A stretch of DNA of 64,000 nucleotides from UBA3700 sp964478025. GTDB lineage: Bacteria > Bacillota > Clostridia > Christensenellales > UBA3700. Positions 9,341-16,939 of the stretch are shown in pieces; position 1 is the first letter of the stretch, and each line of letters opens with the position of its first letter. The DNA is taken from assembly GCA_964478025.1 (NCBI GenBank), contig CAYZGK010000008.1, positions 1-64,000 on the forward strand. The letters run 5' to 3'. A model generated the notes under the pieces. That model did not search any database. It was not told where the DNA came from and saw only the letters and a list, made by a program, of their open reading frames with translations. The position numbers and the translations under genes were made by a program.

Positions 9341-9589
9341 TTAACCTTTTAAACCATGAGATTGTCTTTCCATATCTTCAACAACAATATCATAAATAGT
9401 TCCTATTGTTGAACAATACTCTAAAACCTTCCATGGCTCATCTGTATGAAAATGAATCTTTAATGTTTCTTCATCTCCAGCAACTACTAAACAATCTCCA
9501 TCTAAATCGTTTTCGAAATACTCTATTACATCGTCTCTATCTAATTTACAACCATCAATTAGTAATTGTGTATCATACTTATTTACCAT
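9341..9589 (-). CDS. Stand-alone FakA/YloV-like middle domain
   Basis: This 82-residue protein resembles the central domain of the fatty-acid kinase FakA/YloV (DhaL-middle-DegV architecture). It shows YDTQLLIDG, then DGDCLVVAGDEETLKIHFHTDEPWKVLEY, matching the SLVVVGDDxxVKVHxHT signature of that domain. The kinase (DhaL) and DegV-like parts are absent and no flanking remnants are seen. A purine-rich ribosome site with AGGATAGGG lies just upstream of the ATG. It leads the purA-dapL-nth-obg-yhbY operon. Short homologues of this kind may be free-standing; the role is unknown. Confidence 0.65.
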   Translation of the reverse strand: MVNKYDTQLLIDGCKLDRDDVIEYFENDLDGDCLVVAGDEETLKIHFHTDEPWKVLEYCSTIGTIYDIVVEDMERQSHGLKG

Positions 9590-9776
9590 ATATAACCCTA
9601 TCCTTTATTTTTTTTGTTGAATTTTTATCTTTTTATTGTAAATAAAACAACGACAAAAACACACATTAAGTATTATAGCATAAACAAATATGACATTGTA
9701 TTGTTATTTATAAATTTTTCAATTAACCAATTTTTCAAATTTACCTTTAAGGGCATATTAAATTAAAAATCTGTTT

Positions 9777-10136
9777 TTAAATAAACATAGCCATATAAAG
9801 TGGTAAGGTAATTTTTGTATCACTTACACCAACATTTCCGGTAATAAACTTATATGCATATGGAGGATTATATGTTTTTATAAAGTTATTCAATGAAATA
9901 CTAGAACTATTTCCAGCTTTCACTTCAATAGGAATTATTTTAGCATTTTGTGTAATTAAAAATTCAATTTCTTGAGAATTATTTTTAGGCTTATAGTAGT
10001 ATGCCTTATACCCACGTGCAGTAATCATTGTAGATATTAAATCTTTTAATATCTTTCTTTTTAACATTCTTTTACCTCTTGGATAATTACTAACATAAAA
10101 GCCCGTATAAATCAAGCACTTGCATATTTTTGAACA
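9777..10136 (-). pseudogene. Truncated DUF4143 ATPase (C-terminal remnant)
   Basis: Only the C-terminal roughly 110 residues of an AAA/DUF4143 ATP-binding protein are readable. The segment EIEFLITQNAKIIPIEVKAG is the nuclease-like DUF4143 tail, and the end KITLPLYMAMFI is typical of family C-termini. The Walker A and ATPase core are missing. The frame is followed to the edge of the 100-N gap at 10137; beyond the gap a stop occurs in the corresponding frame and no core is found before the promoter at 10286-10324. An intact paralogue lies just upstream (10427-11713). Either the gap hides the body of the gene or this is a decayed copy; the latter seems likelier. Confidence 0.65.
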
Positions 10137-10252
10137 NNNNNNNNNNNNNNNNNNNNNNNNNNNNNNNNNNNNNNNNNNNNNNNNNNNNNNNNNNNNNNNN
10201 NNNNNNNNNNNNNNNNNNNNNNNNNNNNNNNNNNNNTGCATATTTTTGAACA
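10121..10252. repeat. 16-bp repeat flanking an assembly gap
   Basis: TGCATATTTTTGAACA occurs immediately left (10121-10136) and immediately right (10237-10252) of 100 N. It matches the head of the 33-bp repeats at 4539-4637. The gap may therefore be a collapsed tandem array, or simply a 16-bp contig overlap. The true gap length is unknown. Confidence 0.6.
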
Positions 10253-10285
10253 TTATCCATTATTAATTGTACAAAAAAACCATAT

Positions 10286-10324
10286 ATACTTATAAGTATT
10301 ATACTCATGAGTATATAAACTTAA
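10286..10324 (-). promoter_or_regulatory. Promoter with twin palindromes, DUF4143 remnant
   Basis: ATACTTATAAGTAT (10286-10299) and TATACTCATGAGTATA (10300-10315) are adjacent perfect palindromes of one consensus, ATACTyATrAGTAT, with centres about 15 bp apart. On the minus strand TATAAT (10298-10303) and a weak TTGTTA 18 bases upstream make a promoter that overlaps both. This suggests an autoregulatory or partner-controlled operator for the DUF4143 gene. Confidence 0.55.
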
Positions 10325-10426
10325 CAATAAAATAAAAAAACATTACCTATACAAAATCAACAAAATTATTGCATAAAAACGAATCTAATATTTTAAGCTA
10401 TATATTAAATAAAAAATGTTTGTTTT

Positions 10427-11713
10427 TTAATTTTTTAAACATCCTATTGGAATAATTTTTACACCATCTTGTCTTGTATATGCTATTTCGCCACCTGTAA
10501 TAACTATAAGCAAATCAGGCTCATTCAATCTTGTTTTCTTTGATTCATTTGCTTCTTTAATCAAATTTTTAAGTTTCAAGAGATGTTTAGCTGCTTCTTC
10601 TATTTGTTTACTTCCAAGTTTAAACTCAATTAATGCATATCTTCCATCACTTAGATGCATAACACAATCTGATTCCAAACCATATTTATCGTGATAGTAA
10701 GAGATTTCTCCCCCTAATGCTTTTGAATATACTTTTAAATCTCTAATACATAAAGTTTCAAATATAAATCCAAAGGTATTTAAATCTTGTAATAGTAATT
10801 CAGGAGACAAACCTAGTGCAGCAACTGCGATTGAAGGATCTGTAAACTCCCTTTTATTTGAGCTTCTAATTGCTGTTGCTGACCTAATATTTGGACACCA
10901 TGCTGGTACTTCTTCTATAACATATAATCTTTCTAATGCATTCAAATAAGATTTCAAAGTTCTATTATCGATATTTGTATCATTAGTTGCGATATCTTCT
11001 AGGATAGACTTATCTGTAGCAAGCGTTGAAACATTACGAGCATAAGACTTCAAAATCGTTCTCATTCGTCTTGGATTTCTTTGTACACCATCTACCGTTA
11101 CACAATCTTGCTCACATACGTTATCTAAATATATTTTGGCAGTTACAAGTTCAGACTTTTCATCCCTACCAATACTACTTGGCCAACCACCTCTACAAGC
11201 TGCTCTAACTAAATTTTCGATAGTTAAATTTGACTCTATTCCATCAATATCAAGAACCTTATTGTTAAATAGTTCCTTTAAAGAAATTTTTCCATTTGAT
11301 TCTTTAGATTCAAACAAACTCATAGGGTACATTATTAATTTTGCTATTCTTCCTGTCCCTGTATGCATAATTTGACTATAATCAACTGAAGTAGAACCAG
11401 TAAGAATATATAAACCTGGCTTATTAATCTCATCAACACTCACTCTAACTGCATCCCAAATAACAGGAGCCATTTGCCATTCGTCTATAAGTCTAGGCTT
11501 ATCTCCTTTTAAAAGAATGGAAGGCTTAACATCTGCAGTTACCAAATAATCTTTAATTTTATCTGGATCTTGCATCTTTAGTATACTTTTTGCAAATCTT
11601 TCTGCAGTAGTTGTTTTTCCAACCCACTTAGGGCCTGCAATATATACTGCTCCAACATAATTAAGCATTTCTTCCAAAGCTGTATCCATTAATCTTGGCA
11701 AATATTCTTTCAT
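10427..11713 (-). CDS. ATP-binding protein, AAA/DUF4143 family
   Basis: This 428-residue protein has an N-terminal AAA-type ATPase (Walker A GPKWVGKTTTAERFA, acidic strand RLIDEWQ, sensor ILTGSTS) and a C-terminal DUF4143 domain. The latter includes SYYHDKYGLESDCVMHLSDG and YALIEFKLG, a fold resembling PD-(D/E)xK nucleases (E..D...IEFK). The family is very common in gut anaerobes and archaea, usually as lone genes in variable regions; its function is unsettled, and links to mobile elements or toxin-like systems are only inferred. It is complete, with a strong promoter. A damaged relative sits downstream. Confidence 0.88.
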   Translation of the reverse strand: MKEYLPRLMDTALEEMLNYVGAVYIAGPKWVGKTTTAERFAKSILKMQDPDKIKDYLVTADVKPSILLKGDKPRLIDEWQMAPVIWDAVRVSVDEINKPGLYILTGSTSVDYSQIMHTGTGRIAKLIMYPMSLFESKESNGKISLKELFNNKVLDIDGIESNLTIENLVRAACRGGWPSSIGRDEKSELVTAKIYLDNVCEQDCVTVDGVQRNPRRMRTILKSYARNVSTLATDKSILEDIATNDTNIDNRTLKSYLNALERLYVIEEVPAWCPNIRSATAIRSSNKREFTDPSIAVAALGLSPELLLQDLNTFGFIFETLCIRDLKVYSKALGGEISYYHDKYGLESDCVMHLSDGRYALIEFKLGSKQIEEAAKHLLKLKNLIKEANESKKTRLNEPDLLIVITGGEIAYTRQDGVKIIPIGCLKN

Positions 11714-11735
11714 TTTTTCCTACCTTTATACCGAT

Positions 11736-11764
11736 ATAATATCTTTTATTAAATATAAAGTCAA
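11736..11764 (-). promoter_or_regulatory. Promoter of the intact DUF4143 ATPase
   Basis: On the minus strand TTGACT (11759-11764), a 17-base spacer and TATTAT (11736-11741) form a near-consensus promoter. The -10 lies in the interrupted palindrome GATATTATATC. The distance to the ATG is about 22 bases, with AAGG as ribosome site. Confidence 0.6.
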
Positions 11765-11769
11765 GCCTT

Positions 11770-11807
11770 AATGCAACTTTTTTCCGTATTTCAATGCAAC
11801 TTTTTTC
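11770..11807. repeat. 23-bp repeat entering an assembly gap
   Basis: AATGCAACTTTTTTC starts at 11770 and again at 11793, exactly 23 bp apart, and the second copy runs into the 100-N gap. The array probably continues in the gap. The period equals that of the array at 44518-44678, although the sequence differs. Confidence 0.6.
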
Positions 11808-11907
11808 NNNNNNNNNNNNNNNNNNNNNNNNNNNNNNNNNNNNNNNNNNNNNNNNNNNNNNNNNNNNNNNNNNNNNNNNNNNNNNNNNNNNNNNNNNNNN
11901 NNNNNNN
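11808..11907. other. Assembly gap (100 N)
   Basis: The run of exactly 100 N between the guaA stop and the DUF4143 promoter is a conventional unknown-length gap. The left flank is a 23-bp tandem repeat. The guaA terminator, if any, would lie here. Confidence 0.9.
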
Positions 11908-11911
11908 TTTT

Positions 11912-13453
11912 TTATTCAAATTCTATAGTTGCTGGTGGTTTTGATGTAATATCGTACATTACTCTATTTACATGTTTAACTTCATTTACTATACGAGTTG
12001 AAACTCTTCCTAAAACATCATAAGGAATTTGAGCCCAATCTGCTGTCATAAAGTCTGATGTACTTACAGCACGTAATGCAATTGCATAATCATATGTTCT
12101 AAAATCACCCATAACACCTACGGACTGCATATTTGTTAAAGCTGCAAAATATTGTCCTAAAGATTTATCTACTCCTGCCTTTGCTATTTCTTCTCTATAT
12201 ATAGCATCTGCATCTTGTACAATCTTAACCTTTTCTGCAGTTACTTCCCCAATAATTCTAATACCAAGACCTGGTCCTGGGAATGGTTGACGATAAACTA
12301 GATAATCTGGAATACCTAATTCTAATCCTACTTTTCTAACCTCATCTTTAAATAATAAACGTAAAGGTTCAATAATTTCTTTAAAGTTTACAACTGATGG
12401 AAGACCACCTACATTGTGATGAGATTTAATTACAGCACTTTTGCCTAGTCCTGATTCTATTACATCAGGATAAATTGTGCCTTGAACTAAAAAGTCTACT
12501 GCCCCAATTTTCTTAGCTTCATCTTCAAATACTCTAATAAACTCTTCACCAATAATCTTTCTCTTCTTTTCTGGCTCTGTAACACCCTTTAGTTTTGCAT
12601 AAAATCTTTCTTGAGCATTAACTCTAATAAAGTTTAATTTATATGGTCCATTTGGTCCAAAAACAGCCTCAACTTCATCGCCTTCATTTTTTCTAAGCAA
12701 ACCGTGATCAACAAACACGCATGTTAATTGTTCACCTACTGCCTTAGATAATAATACTGCAGCAACTGAAGAATCTACACCACCAGATAATGCACATAAA
12801 ACTTTACCTTTGCCTACTTTTGCTCTTATTTGTTCAATGCTTGTTTTTACAAAGGAATCCATTTTCCAATCGCCACTGCATCCACAAACATCAAAAACGA
12901 AGCCTGCAAGCATCTTATTACCCTCAACGGAATGCATAACTTCTGGATGGAATTGTACTGCATATAACTTCTTTTGTACATTTTGCATAGCAGCAACTGG
13001 GCAAACTGGAGTTTTTCCAACAATTTCAAAACCGTCAGGAACCTTTGCTACATAATCTGTATGACTCATCCAAGTAATTGTTTCACTTGAACAATTTTTA
13101 AATAATAAGGACTTGGTATCTACATTTACTAAAGTTTTACCATATTCGCTAGTTGGAGCATGCTCTACAACACCACCTAATGAATATGCCATAAATTGGC
13201 AACCATAACATATACCAAGAATTGGATATCCTAAATCAAAAATAGCCTTATCTACTTTTGGAGAATCTTCTCCATAAACTGAGTTAGGACCACCTGTAAA
13301 GATGATTCCTTTTGGATTAATTTCCTTAATTTTTTCAATAGAGATTGAATATGGATACATTTCGCAGTATACGTTTAAATCTCTTACACGTCTTGCTATT
13401 AGTTGGTTATATTGACCACCAAAATCTAGAACTAATATTGTCTCGTTTTTCAT
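11912..13453 (-). CDS. guaA: GMP synthase (glutamine-hydrolysing)
   Basis: This 513-residue two-domain enzyme aminates XMP to GMP. The N-terminal class I glutamine amidotransferase shows the nucleophile in GICYGCQFMAYSLGG and the His-Glu pair in QFHPEVMHS. The ATP pyrophosphatase P-loop is ALSGGVDSSVAA. The C-terminal dimerisation part ends in the family-typical KPPATIEFE. The start overlaps the end of the upstream P-type ATPase by four bases (ATGA), indicating translational coupling. The length is standard. Confidence 0.97.
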   Translation of the reverse strand: MKNETILVLDFGGQYNQLIARRVRDLNVYCEMYPYSISIEKIKEINPKGIIFTGGPNSVYGEDSPKVDKAIFDLGYPILGICYGCQFMAYSLGGVVEHAPTSEYGKTLVNVDTKSLLFKNCSSETITWMSHTDYVAKVPDGFEIVGKTPVCPVAAMQNVQKKLYAVQFHPEVMHSVEGNKMLAGFVFDVCGCSGDWKMDSFVKTSIEQIRAKVGKGKVLCALSGGVDSSVAAVLLSKAVGEQLTCVFVDHGLLRKNEGDEVEAVFGPNGPYKLNFIRVNAQERFYAKLKGVTEPEKKRKIIGEEFIRVFEDEAKKIGAVDFLVQGTIYPDVIESGLGKSAVIKSHHNVGGLPSVVNFKEIIEPLRLLFKDEVRKVGLELGIPDYLVYRQPFPGPGLGIRIIGEVTAEKVKIVQDADAIYREEIAKAGVDKSLGQYFAALTNMQSVGVMGDFRTYDYAIALRAVSTSDFMTADWAQIPYDVLGRVSTRIVNEVKHVNRVMYDITSKPPATIEFE

Positions 13454-16149
13454 TCTGCTTTATTCCTCTTAAAAATATTTTTCAATTTATTACTTATTCC
13501 TGTTAAAGATTTCTTGAATTCTTTTCCTGTGTTTATAACAGCTTCAATTTCTACACGCATGAATATCATCATTGGTATTACAAGAGCAAGCATAATTACA
13601 GTTCTTATGTACATTTGAGTTGTTAATGTATATAAACTAAATAGTTGTGTTGCAAATGTTGTGGTAATTGCCCAAATAAAGGCTATTAAACACAATATTA
13701 CTAAAAATGCTCTCTCTTTATTAAATGGCATACAACATTGAAGTAATACTATAAATGAAACTGTAGCATAAATATATGTTGCCATTGTTGAAACTTGGCT
13801 TGAAACATTTATTCCTATATTGCTGTATGAATATGCCGTTATAAATATAAATATGGCTATGGTAAATCCTGCCGGCAAGGCCTTTTTAAAGACTTTAGAC
13901 AAGAATCCACCCTCAACTCTTTGATTATTAGGCTCAAGTGCTAGGAAGAACGATGGTATTCCTACAAATAGAGAACTTACAAGTGTTAATTGAATTGATT
14001 CAAATGGATATGAAAGACTAAATGCAATACAAAGTATTGTTAAAAGCGCACTAAATGTAGTCTTTACTAAAAATAGTGATGCTGCTCTTTCTATGTTATT
14101 GATAACTCTTCTACCCTCAGCTACAACTGATGGTAATGATGAGAAATCTGAATCAAGCAGTACAAGTTGTGAAACTGATCTTGCTGCTGACGATCCTGCT
14201 GCCATAGCAATAGAACAATCTGCCTCTTTTAATGCCATTACGTCGTTAACACCATCACCTGTCATTCCAACAGTATGGCCCTTAGATTTTAATGCTTGAA
14301 CTAATTGCTTTTTCTGTTTTGGAGATACACGACCAAAAATTGTATATTTATCACATGCATCTAAAACTTTTTCATAAGTATCTAAAGTTGTAGCATCTAC
14401 ATAGTTCTCTGCACCTTTTAATCCAGCTCTTTCAGCAACCTTTGAAACAGTAATTGGATTGTCTCCTGAAATTACCTTTAAGTTAACATTTTGTGCTGCA
14501 AAATACTCAAATGTTGATAAAGCATTTTCACGAATTTTATCTGAAAGCGCAATTAATGCTACTACTTTCATTTTCTTAGGATTCATTTCTTCCGTTAGCT
14601 TTTCACTACTTGTTACTAAAACCAAGACTCTGAATCCTTGATTTGTATATTTTTCACACTCTTGTTCAACTTCTTTAAATCTATCTTTTAAAACAAACTC
14701 TGGAGCACCTACAATAAATACTCCATTTATACCAAAATCTACAGCTGACCACTTTCTTGCAGAAGAGAAAGGAATTTTCTTAATAATTTCAAAATTCATA
14801 TCCTGCTTGAAATATTGACCAAATGCTTCAAATGTTGCATTATTTGGTCCAAGGGCCGTAACCATATTACCAACAATATCATTTACTTTACCCTTTGTAT
14901 TATCAAGCATTACAACATCCTCAACTTGCATTGAACCTTCTGTTATAGTTCCCGTTTTATCTAGACATAAAACATCAACTCTAGCTAGAGTTTCTATTGA
15001 ATAAAGTTCTTGAACTAATGTTCTTTTCTTTGCAAGCTTATATACGCCGGCAGCAAGGGCAATAGACGTTAAAACCATCAAACCTTCTGGAATTAATCCA
15101 ATAATAGAACTTACAGAACGTGTTACAGTATCTGTCATATTTCCATCAAAAACTTTATAATTATTTAAGAACATCATAGTTCCAAGTGGGAATATTAAAA
15201 TTGTTACTATACGAATTATCCAGTTAATAGATGTCATTAACTTTGATTTTGCTTTCTTAAATTTCTTTGCCTCAGAAAGTAATTTTGCTGAATAAGAATT
15301 TGCTCCAACTGCTGTTACTCTACACTTTGCAGTGCCTGCAACAACTGAAGAGCCAGAATATAGAGAATCTCCTATTTCTTTCTTAATATCATCACTTTCA
15401 CCCGTAAGAAGGGATTCATTAACATCACATGAGCCATCAACAACAGTACAATCTACAGGAACCTGATCGCCTTGTTTTAAAACTATAATGTCATCTACAA
15501 CAACTTTATCTACATTTAGTGTTTCCCTACTTGCTAAATTATTTTTAGTTCTAATAACATCGACTGTAGGAGTTGTTAAAATAGACATTTTCTCAAGCGT
15601 TCTTTTTGATCTTATTTCTTGGAAAATACCAATAACCATATTTGCTAAGCAAATACCTAAAAATAGCGCATTTTTAATACTTCCAAACATTAAAACGGCA
15701 ATACCAAGTACAAAGTTTAAAATATTGAATAGTGTCAAAACATTTGACCTAAAGATTGCAAAATAAGATTTAGTAACTACAGTTTGTTGAACATTAACAA
15801 AACCTTTATCTATTCTTTCTTGTAATTGTTCTTCATTTAAACCCATATCTGGATTTGCATCTACCCTATTTAATGGGGATTTTAAATATGCACGAGTAAG
15901 TTTTCTCTTTTTAGGAGTCTCTTCTACTTTTGTATCTTTTGCTATTTCTTGTGAATCATTTAAATCTAAAGTAGCTGATTCTTTTTTGTCTTCAGCTTTT
16001 TCTAAATTAACTTCCTGTTGAACAACTATTTCTTTTTTTAAATTGTCTTTTTTCTCAACATTTGAAGTTTTATTATCTACGATAGGAGTAGTACTATTTT
16101 TAGCACTTTCTTTCTTTTCGTCACTAACTTTAGTCTTTTTTATTGCCAA
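13450..16149 (-). CDS. P-type cation ATPase with charged N-terminal extension
   Basis: This E1-E2 ATPase has about 899 residues from the preferred start: TGES at about 249, phosphorylated DKTGT at D397, and TGDGVNDVMALKEAD in the HAD domain. It resembles the CtpE/YoaB-like group of bacterial P-type ATPases; the ion cannot be read from the motifs (NDVMALKEAD and PEGL differ from classic Ca2+ pumps). I prefer the TTG at 16149, seven bases after AGGAGA, over the ATG or GTG-like start at 16200, which has no ribosome site. Roughly the first 80 residues are Lys/Glu-rich and probably disordered, unusual for the family. It overlaps guaA. Confidence 0.88.
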   Translation of the reverse strand: MAIKKTKVSDEKKESAKNSTTPIVDNKTSNVEKKDNLKKEIVVQQEVNLEKAEDKKESATLDLNDSQEIAKDTKVEETPKKRKLTRAYLKSPLNRVDANPDMGLNEEQLQERIDKGFVNVQQTVVTKSYFAIFRSNVLTLFNILNFVLGIAVLMFGSIKNALFLGICLANMVIGIFQEIRSKRTLEKMSILTTPTVDVIRTKNNLASRETLNVDKVVVDDIIVLKQGDQVPVDCTVVDGSCDVNESLLTGESDDIKKEIGDSLYSGSSVVAGTAKCRVTAVGANSYSAKLLSEAKKFKKAKSKLMTSINWIIRIVTILIFPLGTMMFLNNYKVFDGNMTDTVTRSVSSIIGLIPEGLMVLTSIALAAGVYKLAKKRTLVQELYSIETLARVDVLCLDKTGTITEGSMQVEDVVMLDNTKGKVNDIVGNMVTALGPNNATFEAFGQYFKQDMNFEIIKKIPFSSARKWSAVDFGINGVFIVGAPEFVLKDRFKEVEQECEKYTNQGFRVLVLVTSSEKLTEEMNPKKMKVVALIALSDKIRENALSTFEYFAAQNVNLKVISGDNPITVSKVAERAGLKGAENYVDATTLDTYEKVLDACDKYTIFGRVSPKQKKQLVQALKSKGHTVGMTGDGVNDVMALKEADCSIAMAAGSSAARSVSQLVLLDSDFSSLPSVVAEGRRVINNIERAASLFLVKTTFSALLTILCIAFSLSYPFESIQLTLVSSLFVGIPSFFLALEPNNQRVEGGFLSKVFKKALPAGFTIAIFIFITAYSYSNIGINVSSQVSTMATYIYATVSFIVLLQCCMPFNKERAFLVILCLIAFIWAITTTFATQLFSLYTLTTQMYIRTVIMLALVIPMMIFMRVEIEAVINTGKEFKKSLTGISNKLKNIFKRNKAE

Positions 16150-16241
16150 AACTCTTCTCCTATATAAATAAAATACGTGTATATAATAACACACACGCAC
16201 TTTATAGTCAAAATTAGATTAATCAATATTTCAAAAAAAAT

Positions 16242-16433
16242 CTATAACAATGAGGTTAAAATATCTCCATAGCCAACAATATGAAAATGTTCATCTTTTG
16301 TGACATTTCTTTTTGCATCATAATATCCCTTGATATGGAAATGTGCATCTTTTAAAGTTTTGTCACCATCATCTTTAATTTCAACATAACCGATAATATG
16401 AAAATGTGCATCTTTTAATGTAATTTTTTGCAT
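16242..16433 (-). CDS. Small protein with three KDAHFHIxGY repeats
   Basis: This 63-residue protein is almost entirely three repeats of KD[AE]HFHIxGY at residues 7-16, 28-37 and 46-55 (spacings 21 and 18), ending DILTSLL. Each repeat looks like a beta strand and turn carrying an H-x-H pair. Similar short Clostridia proteins with KDxxFxxxGY repeats exist, to my knowledge without assigned function. The start is supported by GGGGGAG eight bases upstream of the ATG and a TATAAT at 16464-16469. It sits between aroQ and a P-type metal ATPase, so metal binding is a guess. Confidence 0.75.
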   Translation of the reverse strand: MQKITLKDAHFHIIGYVEIKDDGDKTLKDAHFHIKGYYDAKRNVTKDEHFHIVGYGDILTSLL

Positions 16434-16516
16434 TTGTTAACTCCCCCTTTGTTTAGTAGTTTAATTATACCAATTTAGGCATCAGCATTCCATACCATTT
16501 TTATTTTATAAAAATT

Positions 16517-16939
16517 TTACTTTTTCAAAAGTTCAATGGCCTCTATATATCCATCCCATCCTTTTCCCTTAATTTGGGCTATACAAGCAGGCTTTATAAC
16601 AGATGTTTTTCTAAACTCTTCCCTTGAATCAATATTTGATATATGAACTTCTACAGTTTTAATTGAAACAGCTTTTATAGCATCTAATATAGCATAAGAA
16701 TAATGAGTAAAAGCACCTGGATTTATTACGATTCCATCAAACTTTTCAAAATAACAATTTTGAATAGTATCAACAATATCTCCCTCATGATTTGACTGAT
16801 AAAAACTTAAATCAACATCACTTTCTTTGTCTTTAATGTACTTTATTAAGTCTTCGTATTTACCATTTCCATAAATACCTGGTTCACGTATTCCAAGCAT
16901 ATTTAAGTTTACGCCATTTATTACCATTATTTTTTTCAT
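16517..16939 (-). CDS. aroQ: 3-dehydroquinate dehydratase, type II
   Basis: This 140-residue enzyme dehydrates 3-dehydroquinate in the shikimate pathway and is of the dodecameric type II class by length and motifs. NGVNLNMLGIREPGIYG carries the catalytic tyrosine and flexible lid. FYQSNHEGDIVDTIQ, INPGAFTHYSYAILDAI and VEVHISNI contain the substrate-binding Asn and His residues. Its ATG overlaps the aroE-aroK stop by four bases, placing three shikimate-pathway activities in two adjacent genes. Confidence 0.95.
   Translation of the reverse strand: MKKIMVINGVNLNMLGIREPGIYGNGKYEDLIKYIKDKESDVDLSFYQSNHEGDIVDTIQNCYFEKFDGIVINPGAFTHYSYAILDAIKAVSIKTVEVHISNIDSREEFRKTSVIKPACIAQIKGKGWDGYIEAIELLKK

Noticed and set aside
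9777..16149. Genomic island around the DUF4143 genes
   Set aside because: No integrase, insertion sequence, tRNA or direct repeat boundary is visible, and flanking genes are ordinary housekeeping genes.
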